Origin: Algoriphagus boseongensis
GTDB taxonomy: Bacteria > Bacteroidota > Bacteroidia > Cytophagales > Cyclobacteriaceae
Direction: 5' to 3'
DNA length: 64,000 nucleotides
Assembly (NCBI RefSeq): GCF_004362805.1
Contig: NZ_SNYF01000008.1
Location: forward strand, 310,001-374,000
The notes beneath the pieces are model-generated. The model was not told where the DNA came from and did not search any database. It worked only from the letters and a program-made list of their open reading frames with translations. Both the position numbers and the translations under genes were made by a program. Of this stretch, positions 16,983-25,456 are shown in pieces. Every line of letters begins with the position of its first letter. Position 1 is the first letter of the stretch.

Positions 16983-17594
16983 AAATTTCCAGACATCAGA
17001 TAGGACACCCTTAAATACTCGTGGCTGGTGGTCAAACTCAATGATGTCATAATTTTCTAAAAGTATTCTTAAGACGTCTTCAGGAAATACGTATCCATCA
17101 TAGGTATACATTTCTTTCCCCTTAATCGGGTAAGTTTGAAAAATGTATCCCAGATTGAATTTATCCTTAGGTTCATTAGGTTTTCCGATAGGATATTTTC
17201 CTTTGAAATTTGATTTTTTTAGAAAGCCATAGGTATAAAGTTGCCTAAAGTAGATAATGGCTTGTTCAAATTGATAATAGGTTTTCATCCCTATGGCAAT
17301 CCCCAATGCGATTTTTTCAAAGTCCATGGCATCTTCCTTTAAAGATTCTTCCATCAAGACCCTATATAAGGGGAAAAAGGTTCTAAGGATTTCTTTTACC
17401 TCATCTTTAACCAGGAACTGATTTGTTTCAAAATCGAAGGCTAACAGGTGATATTCCTGACCATCCTTGTGAATCATTAAATAGGATTTGTTGAGAGTTG
17501 GATAATTCTTGACAATTTTAGTGTTATCCAAATAATAGAATTTTCCTTCCGGAGCTGGATAAGCTTCCTCCAGATTTTTTTCCTCGTTGAGCAT
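16968..17594 (-). CDS. Unrecognised 208-residue protein
   Basis: Start chosen at ATG 17594 (MLNEEKNLEEAYPAPEG). An upstream TTG at 17696 would add 34 residues of less convincing sequence. The protein is mixed alpha/beta with no signal peptide; features such as KSYLMIHKDGQEYHLLAFDF, FFPLYRVLMEESLKEDAMDF and YTYDGYVFPEDVLRILL do not match a family I know. It is monocistronic, with a terminator at its 3' end and a non-coding stretch of about 0.5 kb upstream. Confidence 0.6.
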   Translation of the reverse strand: MLNEEKNLEEAYPAPEGKFYYLDNTKIVKNYPTLNKSYLMIHKDGQEYHLLAFDFETNQFLVKDEVKEILRTFFPLYRVLMEESLKEDAMDFEKIALGIAIGMKTYYQFEQAIIYFRQLYTYGFLKKSNFKGKYPIGKPNEPKDKFNLGYIFQTYPIKGKEMYTYDGYVFPEDVLRILLENYDIIEFDHQPRVFKGVLSDVWKFKRKP

Positions 17595-17848
17595 ATGAAA
17601 TATTTGTTTTAAATGGTTGCTGATCGATAAAGAAGTCTTGAATTCCAGGGGGGATGAGAATAAAAAAATCAAGGGCAATTCACTTTTTGAAAACAAAAAA
17701 AATTATGGATTAAGCGGTATTGGAAAACGTTTTCCCATGGCGAACCATAGGGGGGTATACATTTCGATGCACTCCCGATCGGCATTCATATAAAATTTTG
17801 TAGGGGGGCGTGTTATAAGTTAATCACCTGCATTCTTGCCGGTAGCTT

Positions 17849-18031
17849 GTGCTAAGCCAAAATGAATTAATTCGGTCCTTAGCATTATTGGGTTTTGCCT
17901 ACGAGGAAAACAAAAAAAATATTGAGGCACAGGAATTTGTCTTTTTCAATAAAAAAGACTCAATGGAAGGCGATTATTGGGCTCCTTCTAATTCAACTTA
18001 CAAGTTCATGTTCCTATCAACCCTCCTTTAA
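17849..18031 (+). pseudogene. Possible truncated gene fragment ending at a palindromic repeat
   Basis: A GTG-started frame reads VLSQNELIRSLALLGFAYEE and then IEAQEFVFFNKKDSMEG, which looks protein-like for ~50 codons. It turns unconvincing near its stop, exactly where the C-rich palindrome begins. This could be the 5' end of a gene interrupted by the repeat, or a chance ORF. Confidence 0.3.
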
Positions 18032-18071
18032 TCCCCATCCCCCCACCCCTAAAGGGTGGGGGATGGGGGAT
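18031..18071. repeat. GC-rich palindromic repeat element
   Basis: A near-perfect inverted repeat in which the left arm CCCCATCCCCCCACCC mirrors the right arm GGGTGGGGGATGGGG around a TAAA loop. It is strikingly GC-rich against an AT-rich background. There is no adjacent T-tract, so it looks more like a dispersed palindromic intergenic element than a terminator. Confidence 0.7.
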
Positions 18072-18215
18072 GGAAAAAAGCTTGGGTTCTGAGGGATAAA
18101 AAATTCAGGTATCTAAAAATTGGGAAAAGTTGTCTCTCTTATTTACCCTGAATACATGTTAAAATGCAGAGCCGAAAAATGCCATTTTTTTGTTTTCAGG
18201 GATGGTTCTCCGCCC

Positions 18216-19760
18216 TCATTGCCTACTAAATTTTGGATTGGCATATAATCCTTTTTCGACACGATATTGGCCCAGGTCGGAACTGATGAGCTTTTCTACT
18301 TGCTTCCACGTCATTGAGTATTCAGTTGAGGCCTTCTGGAGAATTTCATTTGTTCTCATCAACTGGTTGTCTCCAAAGACCTTCATCCAATCTATAGTGG
18401 TACTTTTATTGACTGGACTTACAAGTTCGGCCTTAGAGAACCACAGCGTTTCAGGATCTTGCTTTAGAAACAATGTGAATTCTGGCGATTTGAATTTTGC
18501 ATCAATATCATTGCCTTTGACAATTCCCAATTCAATAAATGCCGGGTAGGATTTTGTATGTTTTTTCATTTCAAACATTACCCTGGACTTTGATTCAATG
18601 GCCTGACTGCCGATGGAGTTTGCTTTGCTGAGCGCCTTGCTATCTTCAGAAGATTTAGTGACATGATTGATAAATATCACCGCAAGATCGTATTTCATTG
18701 AAACCTTTTTCAATAGTTGCATTTGCTCTCGTACAGAGGCGGGGTTGTTCATGTCCGTTCCTGCAAGAATCTCTGTTAATGGGTCAATGATGATTATCCC
18801 AGTGTCTGGATTTAGCTCCATGAAGTTTTCTATCTTTTGCTCAATTCTGTCAGGGTCGAGCTCAAAAAAGATCTTGCTGAACACCATCTCTTTTTCACCT
18901 TCTGGAAAGTTGGCTACAAGCTTTGAAAGGCGCTTTTTAATCGAATTGGAGTCATCCTCGAAAGAGAAAAACAAGACCTTTTTTCCGCCTTTTACAGGTC
19001 CATCCAAAAAGGATTTATTGAGGATATAGGAGATGGAGAACTGAAGCAAAAGCAAGGATTTCCCAGTGTCCGAACCTCCAATGAGGCCGACCAGATTTGA
19101 TTTTGGCAGAATGTCTTTGATAATAAAGTCAAAGCTTGCTTTGGACTCCATTATTTCCTTGCCGGTGAATGAAGTCTTGTTTTCCTGTTGTGTTTTTATA
19201 GCAAGCTTAATGAGTTGATGCAATTCTTCTTTGGTTCTACCACTTGCTTTAAAGTCATAAATATCCTTTCCATCCAAATCATCCGGTAACTCGATTCTGG
19301 GGAGGCCATAATATTTTTCCCACTTCTTTGAAAATTTTACTCCTGTTTCATCGATATCGTAGCAGATCAAGATTTTATCAAATCTTTGCCTCAATTCTGT
19401 GATCAAGCTAAGTGGAATATTGACAGTTTCACTTTGCATCGATATCGCAGGGATACCAAACATGTCAAACGCCAGCACATCCTTTTCACCTCCTGTGATT
19501 ACAACGAGTTTACCCTTTGGGGGGAGTTGATGGTATCCGAATGGAGGATTTTTCTCCTTCGAGCGATTTACTGTCTTCCACTTATCTGCCGATCTTGGTC
19601 TACATTCTTTATAATTTCCATTTCCAAAATGGTATCGAATAATTAGTTCGTCATTTCCATCTCGTGTGCATTCGATATTGAATTTTATTAGTGTTTCAAT
19701 GGCAACATAAAACTCATTGAATTGCCCTTCAGATACTTGTTTTCTTAGGTCTGTACTCAT
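18216..19760 (-). CDS. TOPRIM-AAA (RepA/primase-helicase-like) replication protein
   Basis: A 514-residue mobile-element protein. The N-terminal third is TOPRIM-like: VVITGGEKDVLAFDMFG (with Glu) and ILICYDIDETG (DxD-like). The centre is a RecA/AAA_25 ATPase with Walker A LIGGSDTGKSLLLLQF and Walker B GIIIIDPLTEIL, and then VIFINHVTK. The C-terminal ~70 residues look like a winged helix (NEILQKASTEYSMTWKQVEK). Such proteins combine primase and helicase functions for element replication. Its ATG at 19760 overlaps the stop of the primase-like gene (ATGA), so the two are translationally coupled. Confidence 0.85.
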   Translation of the reverse strand: MSTDLRKQVSEGQFNEFYVAIETLIKFNIECTRDGNDELIIRYHFGNGNYKECRPRSADKWKTVNRSKEKNPPFGYHQLPPKGKLVVITGGEKDVLAFDMFGIPAISMQSETVNIPLSLITELRQRFDKILICYDIDETGVKFSKKWEKYYGLPRIELPDDLDGKDIYDFKASGRTKEELHQLIKLAIKTQQENKTSFTGKEIMESKASFDFIIKDILPKSNLVGLIGGSDTGKSLLLLQFSISYILNKSFLDGPVKGGKKVLFFSFEDDSNSIKKRLSKLVANFPEGEKEMVFSKIFFELDPDRIEQKIENFMELNPDTGIIIIDPLTEILAGTDMNNPASVREQMQLLKKVSMKYDLAVIFINHVTKSSEDSKALSKANSIGSQAIESKSRVMFEMKKHTKSYPAFIELGIVKGNDIDAKFKSPEFTLFLKQDPETLWFSKAELVSPVNKSTTIDWMKVFGDNQLMRTNEILQKASTEYSMTWKQVEKLISSDLGQYRVEKGLYANPKFSRQ

Positions 19761-20044
19761 CTTAAAATTTGACTAATGATTTCTACTGCTTTTTGAAAAT
19801 TGGTTTTTTCCATTTTTATAACAAAAGTGATGACATTTCCCACTTCCCCTGTACCATAGTCTTTAAATAGGTAGTCCCCATCTTTTCCCTTGAATACATT
19901 AAAAGAGGGGGTATTCTGTTTGGTGGTGAGGAAAGGGTTGGAAATGTTTTTGCCGGGAATGACCCTGCCAAAAGGGTATTTGTTTCCAAGATAAAAATCG
20001 AAAATTTGCAGGCTGTTATGCATGATTTTTCGCTTAGTTATCAT
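19757..20044 (-). CDS. CHC2-like primase zinc-domain protein lacking zinc cysteines
   Basis: The start is taken at ATG 20044 (MITKRKIMHNS); a longer frame starts at 20065. The sequence NPFLTTKQNTPSFNVFKG, then YLFKDYGTGEVGNVITFVI and FQKAVEII, follows the DnaG N-terminal zinc-domain pattern (C-P-F-H...TPSF...F.CG..GD...F). All the cysteines and histidines that bind zinc are replaced. It is coupled to the TOPRIM-AAA gene downstream, making it the detached primase N-terminal part of the same replication module. Its start overlaps the end of the helix-turn-helix gene. Confidence 0.75.
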   Translation of the reverse strand: MITKRKIMHNSLQIFDFYLGNKYPFGRVIPGKNISNPFLTTKQNTPSFNVFKGKDGDYLFKDYGTGEVGNVITFVIKMEKTNFQKAVEIISQILR

Positions 20045-20309
20045 TGCCAGAATAGTTTTTTTCAATAAGGTTCTGAATGTCTTCTTCCCTGTAATAGATG
20101 GTTCCAGCTATTTTCACGAATGGCAATGTGCCGTTGCTGCGTAGGGTGGCGAGCGTGCTGTCTTTGATCTTCAGGATTTTTTTGATCTCCGATGTTCTCA
20201 GGAGATTTGGGAGTCCTGTTTTAGTCTGAAGGAGGATACTCTCGATTTGAACCAATTTGGTTTGGATTTCTTCGATCCTTTTGGATTCAGTCAAAATGAA
20301 GTGATTCAT
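20034..20309 (-). CDS. Helix-turn-helix (excisionase/MerR-like) protein
   Basis: A 91-residue protein from ATG 20309. The N-terminus is a short coiled coil (RIEEIQTKLVQIESILL). Then comes an HTH_17-type DNA-binding domain: LLRTSEIKKILKIKDSTL, ATLRSNGTLPFVKIAGTIYY and REEDIQNLIEKN. Proteins of this type head Bacteroidota mobile-element operons and act as excisionase or regulator. It is the first gene of the replication operon running toward 18216. Confidence 0.85.
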   Translation of the reverse strand: MNHFILTESKRIEEIQTKLVQIESILLQTKTGLPNLLRTSEIKKILKIKDSTLATLRSNGTLPFVKIAGTIYYREEDIQNLIEKNYSGNDN

Positions 20310-20458
20310 TGCAGTTATATTGATTGATTATGCTGCAAATGAAAAATATATAACCTACTTATTTCTCGATTTTCTGGTGGTTAAATTGGTGATTTTTTAA
20401 GGTGTAAAGAATCAAGTCCTTATATCATTGGGATTTTGTTCAATCGATTCCTTCCAAT

Positions 20459-20497
20459 AAAAAAAGCTGTATTCTAAAGATTATGAATACAGCTCTT
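20459..20497 (-). terminator. Intrinsic terminator of the 20562 gene
   Basis: The stem AGCTGTATTC/GAATACAGCT has a 10-base loop and, read on the minus strand, is followed by a run of T. It ends the minus-strand transcript coming from 21503. Confidence 0.75.
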
Positions 20498-20561
20498 ATT
20501 CAAAATTGAAAAAATGTGTTTGAGATTTCGATTGCAGGCCTGTATAGAATTTAAATTAGCC

Positions 20562-21503
20562 TCAATCAATTTTATGTTTATTCTTCATTTTACCCGTTTT
20601 CTCCTTTTTAAGGAATTCAACCATGCCTTCAAATTCAATAACCATTTCCTGAAGATCCTTGATCAGGTCATCGATTTCATCATCATGGATTTGGCTGAAA
20701 ATAGAGTCTTTTAGTTTTTTTTTGATTGTTTCACTGCTTATGGAGCTTTCTACCAAAACTCCTTTTTCAATTTTCAAATTGTAAAAGGTGTTTGAGAAAA
20801 TTTCGCAAAATTTCTTTTTCGTAATTGTCTTTGAATTTAATTCAAAGCCTTTAAACATATCCAAACCTTTTGTTTTACTCCTTTTTTCAGCCGGGTCTCT
20901 TACCAATAAGAAATTGTGTTTAATTAATAAAGCAAAAATTCCAGAAATTTTATTTATGGAGCCCCAAATTGGAATTTTATCAATATTTGAATAGGTTGGC
21001 TTAAATGGAGGGAATCCCTCATTTTCCTGATAAAATTCTAAGTTTTGATTTAGTTCTTGTTTGAATTTTTTAGCTGTTAAAAGAGGTTTTTGCCTTTCAA
21101 CGAAGTGGTTGAAGAACTCATTCATACTCGAATTGTTAATCCTCCATTCTGATCCAAAATTATCAAATCTTTGCAATGGAAAGTTTAGCTTCTCTGTTTT
21201 TGAGACTTCATCAAAACCATTTATTTCCAATTCTGAGTTTTGAAGTGAATTATTTATTTCCAGGTTAAAAAAAGGATAATCACCGATCAGCTTATCTGTA
21301 AAAAAAGTAAGCTCATCGGTGATTTTTGAGATTATTTCATCGGTTAAAGTTAGGAGAAAACATAAGTCATCTTTCCAAACTCGATTTTTTTCATTAAGCC
21401 AATCTTCGGTAAATTCTCCTATGGTGTAATGAAGCGAGATTTCTATGTTTTTCGATTCGGAGAATTTTTGTAGAGAAATAAGAGCCTTTTCAAAATTTTG
21501 CAT
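20562..21503 (-). CDS. Unrecognised cargo protein of the integrative element
   Basis: A 313-residue hydrophilic protein from ATG 21503. The N-terminal part is helical and acidic (ALISLQKFSESKNIEISL, FTEDWLNEKNRVWKDDL). The middle contains IWGSINKISGIFALLIKHN, and the C-terminal part is lysine-rich and coiled (MVEFLKKEKTGKMKNKHK). The layout loosely recalls RteC-like regulators of Bacteroidota elements, but I cannot support that. A terminator follows. Function is unknown. Confidence 0.6.
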   Translation of the reverse strand: MQNFEKALISLQKFSESKNIEISLHYTIGEFTEDWLNEKNRVWKDDLCFLLTLTDEIISKITDELTFFTDKLIGDYPFFNLEINNSLQNSELEINGFDEVSKTEKLNFPLQRFDNFGSEWRINNSSMNEFFNHFVERQKPLLTAKKFKQELNQNLEFYQENEGFPPFKPTYSNIDKIPIWGSINKISGIFALLIKHNFLLVRDPAEKRSKTKGLDMFKGFELNSKTITKKKFCEIFSNTFYNLKIEKGVLVESSISSETIKKKLKDSIFSQIHDDEIDDLIKDLQEMVIEFEGMVEFLKKEKTGKMKNKHKID

Positions 21504-21539
21504 TTTTTAATTGCAAAAAAAATAGGGCAAATGTTAAAA

Positions 21540-22070
21540 TCAAAGCCTGATATTTTTTGAATACTCGACAATTGTGAAGTCGTCAAGGTCAAATCGTGAA
21601 TTGTCAAACAAGTTGGAATCTTTCAAATATTGACCAATATCTACCTTGTCTTCTTTGAGGAATTGAAAGTTAAAATAGCCCGTGTAATCAAAATAGCTTA
21701 CATCGTGGTCTATTCCCCTATTAACACCAATTAGTACACAGGGATAGGTATAAACATCATACATTGATCCTTTTGGAATTGGAATTAAATTAGAGAAATA
21801 ATGATTGAACCAGAGAGTGCTCTCTTTTACAATTGAGCTTTCGGCTTCACATATTTCATCGGTGAATTCTATTCTTTCGAAATTGCAAGGCTCAAATTCT
21901 ACCATAGAATAGGGAGTAGTTTTTATTCTCACGTAATCGTCAGACAAGGACTTTGATTCAATTTTTTTCCATTGCCTGATTTGTTCTTCAGTCCACCATA
22001 GTTTGATTCCCCTGCTTATTCCCTCGATCTTTAGGGAACCTCTGTAAAGAATTTTTGAATTTTCGCTCAT
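21540..22070 (-). CDS. Unrecognised cargo protein coupled to the integrase
   Basis: A 176-residue protein from ATG 22070, which overlaps the integrase stop (ATGA), so its translation is coupled to the integrase. It is soluble and beta-rich (ILYRGSLKIEGISRGIKLWW, YDVYTYPCVLIGVNRGID, YFDYTGYFNFQFLKED). I do not recognise the family. Its coupling suggests a cargo or element-maintenance function rather than a host gene. Confidence 0.6.
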   Translation of the reverse strand: MSENSKILYRGSLKIEGISRGIKLWWTEEQIRQWKKIESKSLSDDYVRIKTTPYSMVEFEPCNFERIEFTDEICEAESSIVKESTLWFNHYFSNLIPIPKGSMYDVYTYPCVLIGVNRGIDHDVSYFDYTGYFNFQFLKEDKVDIGQYLKDSNLFDNSRFDLDDFTIVEYSKNIRL

Positions 22071-23287
22071 AATGCATATTGTTTAAGGTTAATACTCACT
22101 TTTTTAAATTCCTCTTGGATCCTATCGTTTTGAAGTTCCGCATACGATTCTTGGGTAATTTTGATATTGCTATGCCCCAGTGCTCTACTAAGTACTTCCA
22201 TGCTCATGCCATTTCTTAGAGCAATGGTTGAAGCAAAAGTCTTTCTGGCTGTATGAGTTGTTATTTGCTTTTCAATTTTGGCCAACGTTGCGATTTCCTT
22301 TAGATATCCATTGAAATTTTGATTGGAAGGAATTGGGAAAAGTTTTTTTTCAATGATTCTTTTAGGATGGGTTTCATATTTTGCGATCAATTCAATTGCA
22401 ATTGGAAGTAGGGGTATTTCAGGGATGTTTTTGCTTGTCTTCTGTCTTGTCATGATGATACCATAGCCTCCGGAAATATTTTTGGAAAGGTTTTCTTCTT
22501 TGAGTCGTTCAATTTCATTAAACGGTAGGCCTGTGTGACACATAAAAAGGAATGAATCTCGAATTACTTCTAACCTCGGAACCAACTTCAGTGCTTTTAT
22601 TCGATTGATTTCTTCTTGTGTGAGGAAGATGATTTCTTTCTTTTGTTTTTTGATCTTGAATTTTTTACTGACATCCTTATCACAATAATCCATTTCATAG
22701 GCCCACCTCAACATTGCTTTTACCCTTTCGATTTTCTTGCAGGTTGTATTGTGTTGATTACCCTTAGTTTTTTTAAAAAAATGTTCGAGTCGGATAAATT
22801 GTTGGTTGTTGAAATCCTCAATTTTTATGGAAAGCTTGCCTTCAGTGGTAAGGAATTCTACAAACTGGTCATAGGTAATTTTATTCGTCTCCAAGGAAGA
22901 TTCTGAGTAGTCAGATCCAGTTCTGTTTTCAAGTTGTTCGATAAAAAGCTTATATACTTCAAGGAGTGTGTGAGCTTTAACCAACTTGCCCTGCATGGCG
23001 AGTTTGAGATTATTTGCATTTATGTCAAACCGTTGGATTTTGATTTGATCTAAAGCTTCAAACACCTGCAGGTGAAGCCTCTGAAGCTGTTGGTTGTGAC
23101 GGATAGACAATGGGTCTTTGCCCTTGATAAGTCCCCTTTTTTTATCCCAATTTGCAGGAAGGGAGTAGATTTTTGTTGTTATTTCAGCTCTTGTTCCATT
23201 AAGAGTGATCCGTAGATAGATCGGAGCAGTGCCATCATTTTTGGCCTTTTTCTCCTGGAGGATAAAACTAATTGAAGGGATGTTCAT
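22067..23287 (-). CDS. Tyrosine recombinase/integrase
   Basis: Start chosen at ATG 23287 (MNIPSISFILQEKKAK), the usual opening of Bacteroidota integrases; a longer frame reaches 23323. In order there is an Arm-type DNA-binding domain (PIYLRITLNGTRAEI), a SAM-like core-binding domain (~100-200) and the catalytic domain. Catalytic elements include HTARKTFAS (His and Arg), LGHSNIKITQESY with His and the Tyr nucleophile, and a Lys in MTRQKTSKN. The box that usually holds the first arginine reads CHTGLPFNEIERL, without Arg at the normal place, as known for the CTnDOT integrase. It lies beside tRNA-Ser, the likely attachment site. Confidence 0.92.
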   Translation of the reverse strand: MNIPSISFILQEKKAKNDGTAPIYLRITLNGTRAEITTKIYSLPANWDKKRGLIKGKDPLSIRHNQQLQRLHLQVFEALDQIKIQRFDINANNLKLAMQGKLVKAHTLLEVYKLFIEQLENRTGSDYSESSLETNKITYDQFVEFLTTEGKLSIKIEDFNNQQFIRLEHFFKKTKGNQHNTTCKKIERVKAMLRWAYEMDYCDKDVSKKFKIKKQKKEIIFLTQEEINRIKALKLVPRLEVIRDSFLFMCHTGLPFNEIERLKEENLSKNISGGYGIIMTRQKTSKNIPEIPLLPIAIELIAKYETHPKRIIEKKLFPIPSNQNFNGYLKEIATLAKIEKQITTHTARKTFASTIALRNGMSMEVLSRALGHSNIKITQESYAELQNDRIQEEFKKVSINLKQYAL

Positions 23288-23458
23288 AGCTTTTTCGATT
23301 TTGAACAAAGCTATTTTTAACACTTTTCTTGAACCAGCCTTTTTCCATAATCACCAAAAAGATCACCAAATCATAGGTCTCGATTGAAAATGGAATAGGT
23401 CTCGCAAAAACTCTCTGAAATCCGAAGATTATGGATGATTTCGGATAGATGAAAAAAC

Positions 23459-23493
23459 AAAAAAGCCCCAAATCGCTAAAATTTGGGGCTTTT
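23459..23493. terminator. Bidirectional terminator behind tRNA-Ser
   Basis: A strong inverted repeat, AAAAGCCCCAAAT/ATTTGGGGCTTTT, with an 8-base loop and T-tracts on both sides. On the minus strand it ends transcription of the tRNA-Ser gene. Confidence 0.85.
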
Positions 23494-23516
23494 CGAAACA
23501 TTTGAATGTTTTTCAG

Positions 23517-23601
23517 CAGAGAGAGAGGGATTCGAACCCCCGGAACCTCACGGTTCAACGGTTTTCAAGACCGCCGCAATCGACCACTCTGCCATCTCTC
23601 T
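23517..23601 (-). tRNA. tRNA-Ser (anticodon TGA)
   Basis: Read on the minus strand it folds as a class II tRNA. The 7-bp acceptor is AGAGAGA/TCTCTCT. The D-arm is around GCAGAGTGGTCGATTGC and the anticodon loop is CTTGAAA (TGA). A long variable arm contains GAACC...GGTTC, and the T-loop is TTCGAAT. CCA is not encoded. It is intact although the integrative element lies on its 3' side. Confidence 0.95.
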
Positions 23602-23842
23602 ATTTAAACCTCCATCGGATTTCCTTTGGAGAGTGCAAAAGTATATTCTTTATCCTTTTCAGACAAGATTCGGGTTCGATTTTCTTTTAAGTGATTGATT
23701 TTTTGATAAAAAACTTTTGAAAATCCTCGCAGCCCAAAATTATCCATTCGATTTGCTTTCTTTTTGGATTCATACCTAGTACTTTCTTATCGTGAAAATG
23801 ACTTTCATCCCAATTGTAATTCCATCACCAATAAAACCCATT

Positions 23843-25411
23843 ATGAAAAACCGAATTTTTAGTAAAGTCACGGGGCTATTCCTTTTAGGAATTACACTAT
23901 TCACAAGCTGTGGATCTGACCAAAGTCAGCAAAACTCACAGCCTAAGGCTTCTCCTAACATCATTTTTATTTACCTAGATGATTTGGGGTACGGGGATGT
24001 CAGTGCCTATGGGGTTGGTACACTTTCCACCCCAAATATGGATCGCTTGGCTAATGGTGGAATTAGATTTACCAATGGGTATGCATCTTCAGCGACATGT
24101 ACTCCAAGTCGATTTGCCTTGCTTACAGGGATGTATCCCTGGAGAAATGCAGATGCAAAGATTCTCTCAGGAACGGCTCCCTTGCTAATCGATACGGCTC
24201 AACTTACCATTCCTAAATTGTTGAAAGAGCAGGGTTATCATACAGGGATTGTTGGAAAATGGCATTTGGGGCTGGGAACAGGTTCTGTGGACTGGAATCA
24301 AGAGATAAGCCCTGGGCCAAATCAAGTTGGGTTTGATTATTCTCACATCTTGGCAGCGACCCAGGACCGTGTACCCACAGTCTATATTGATAATGGGAGA
24401 GTCCTAAATCTGGATCCTAATGACCCGATTATGGTGAATTATGATGAGAATTTTGAAGGTGAGCCAACTGCCTTAACTCATCCTGAGCTCCTAACTATGA
24501 AATGGCACCACGGGCATAATAATAGCATTGTCAATGGAATTCCAAGGATTGGATTTATGAAAGGAGGGGAAAAAGCCAAATGGAGCGATATCGATATGGC
24601 TGATCATTTTTTGGGCAAAGCAAAAACCTATGTTCAGGATAGAGTTAAAGCTGGAGAGCCTTTTTTCCTTTTCTATGCATTGCAAGAACCACATGTTCCC
24701 AGAACTCCACATCCAAGATTTGAAGGTACTTCTGGTATGGGTCCTAGGGGAGATGCAATTCTTGAGGCGGATTGGGTAGTTGGGGAATTATTGAAAGAAT
24801 TAGAGGAACAGGGGATTTTGGAAAATACGCTCATTTTCTTCTCCAGTGATAATGGACCAGTGCTCAATGATGGATACTACGATGATGCGGTGGAGAAAAT
24901 TGGAAATCATACTCCGGCTGGACCATTGCGAGGAGGGAAATATTCTCTTTTTGAAGCAGGAACCCGAGTACCTTTTATCACCTATTGGAAGGGAACAATC
25001 CAGCCTGGAGTTTCAGATGCTTTGGTTACTCAAATTGATTTATTGGCTTCTTTGGCTGCACTTACTGGAAGTGAAAAAACTGCAGCAGATAGTGAAAATT
25101 TGATTGATGTTCTAATGGGTAAAAGCCAAAAGGGGAGAGAAGCTTTTGTCTTGGAAGCGACCACTAAAACGGCCCTTCGAGCTGGAGATTGGTTGATGAT
25201 TCCTCCCTATAATGGTCTAGAAGTGGCTGCTCAGGTAAATATCGAATTAGGAAATAGTCCTGAATATCAATTGTATAATTTGAAGGAAGATATTGGGCAG
25301 ACTAAGAATCTAGCTCAAACCAATCCTGAAAAGCTTCAGGAAATGATTAGCATTTTTGAAGGAATTCGAGGGCCAAATGATAAGCAGATCCAACAATTGG
25401 AATTGAAGTAA
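23843..25411 (+). CDS. Sulfatase lipoprotein (arylsulfatase-like)
   Basis: Start chosen at ATG 23843, giving a lipoprotein signal peptide (MKNRIFSKVTGLFLLG, lipobox LFTSC); an upstream ATG at 23792 would spoil it. The body is an S1-family sulfatase: NIIFIYLDDLGYGD with metal-binding Asp residues, and ATCTPSRFALLTG with the C-x-P-S-R site whose Cys is converted to formylglycine. GKWHLG and FFSSDNGP follow. It hydrolyses sulfate esters, probably of polysaccharides, at the cell envelope; the substrate cannot be read from sequence. No SusC/D genes or sulfatase-maturing enzyme are in the window. A strong terminator follows. Confidence 0.92.
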   Translation: MKNRIFSKVTGLFLLGITLFTSCGSDQSQQNSQPKASPNIIFIYLDDLGYGDVSAYGVGTLSTPNMDRLANGGIRFTNGYASSATCTPSRFALLTGMYPWRNADAKILSGTAPLLIDTAQLTIPKLLKEQGYHTGIVGKWHLGLGTGSVDWNQEISPGPNQVGFDYSHILAATQDRVPTVYIDNGRVLNLDPNDPIMVNYDENFEGEPTALTHPELLTMKWHHGHNNSIVNGIPRIGFMKGGEKAKWSDIDMADHFLGKAKTYVQDRVKAGEPFFLFYALQEPHVPRTPHPRFEGTSGMGPRGDAILEADWVVGELLKELEEQGILENTLIFFSSDNGPVLNDGYYDDAVEKIGNHTPAGPLRGGKYSLFEAGTRVPFITYWKGTIQPGVSDALVTQIDLLASLAALTGSEKTAADSENLIDVLMGKSQKGREAFVLEATTKTALRAGDWLMIPPYNGLEVAAQVNIELGNSPEYQLYNLKEDIGQTKNLAQTNPEKLQEMISIFEGIRGPNDKQIQQLELK

Positions 25412-25453
25412 AATAACAAAGGCCTGGTAAATTCCAGGCCTTTGTTATTTTAA
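25410..25453. terminator. Bidirectional terminator
   Basis: The long stem AATAACAAAGGCCTGG/CCAGGCCTTTGTTATT has a 6-base loop and lies between the convergent sulfatase and YihY genes. Confidence 0.85.
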
Positions 25454-25456
25454 GAT

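Larger units (their letters stand above)
17697..18215. other. Largely non-coding gap between accessory genes and the integrative element
   Basis: About 520 bp without a convincing complete gene. It holds a 60-codon GTG-started frame (17849-18031) and a GC-rich palindrome (18031-18071), listed separately. The last ~140 bp are AT-rich with no ORF and should contain or lie close to the left end of the integrative element. No copy of the tRNA-Ser 3' end is visible here. Confidence 0.5.
18216..23323. mobile_element. Integrative element next to tRNA-Ser (approximate limits)
   Basis: A block of six minus-strand genes: TOPRIM-AAA protein, CHC2-like primase piece, helix-turn-helix protein, two unknown cargo genes and a tyrosine recombinase. 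The recombinase end lies ~190 bp from the 3' end of an intact tRNA-Ser gene, a standard integration target. Replication-type genes plus integrase without conjugation genes suggest a small mobilisable or satellite-like element. Limits given are those of the outer genes; no direct-repeat att sites were found by eye. Confidence 0.7.

Noticed and set aside
18031..18071. Intrinsic terminator
   Set aside because: The stem is strong, but no T-run follows on either strand and no convincing complete gene ends there.
17700..18215. Copy of the tRNA-Ser 3' end as the second attachment site
   Set aside because: I looked for the GGGATTCGAACCCC-containing end and found no copy in the gap; the boundary stays undefined.
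23268..23690. Several ORFs of 60-96 codons around the tRNA
   Set aside because: They overlap the tRNA-Ser gene and its terminator on either strand; translations look like shadows, not proteins.
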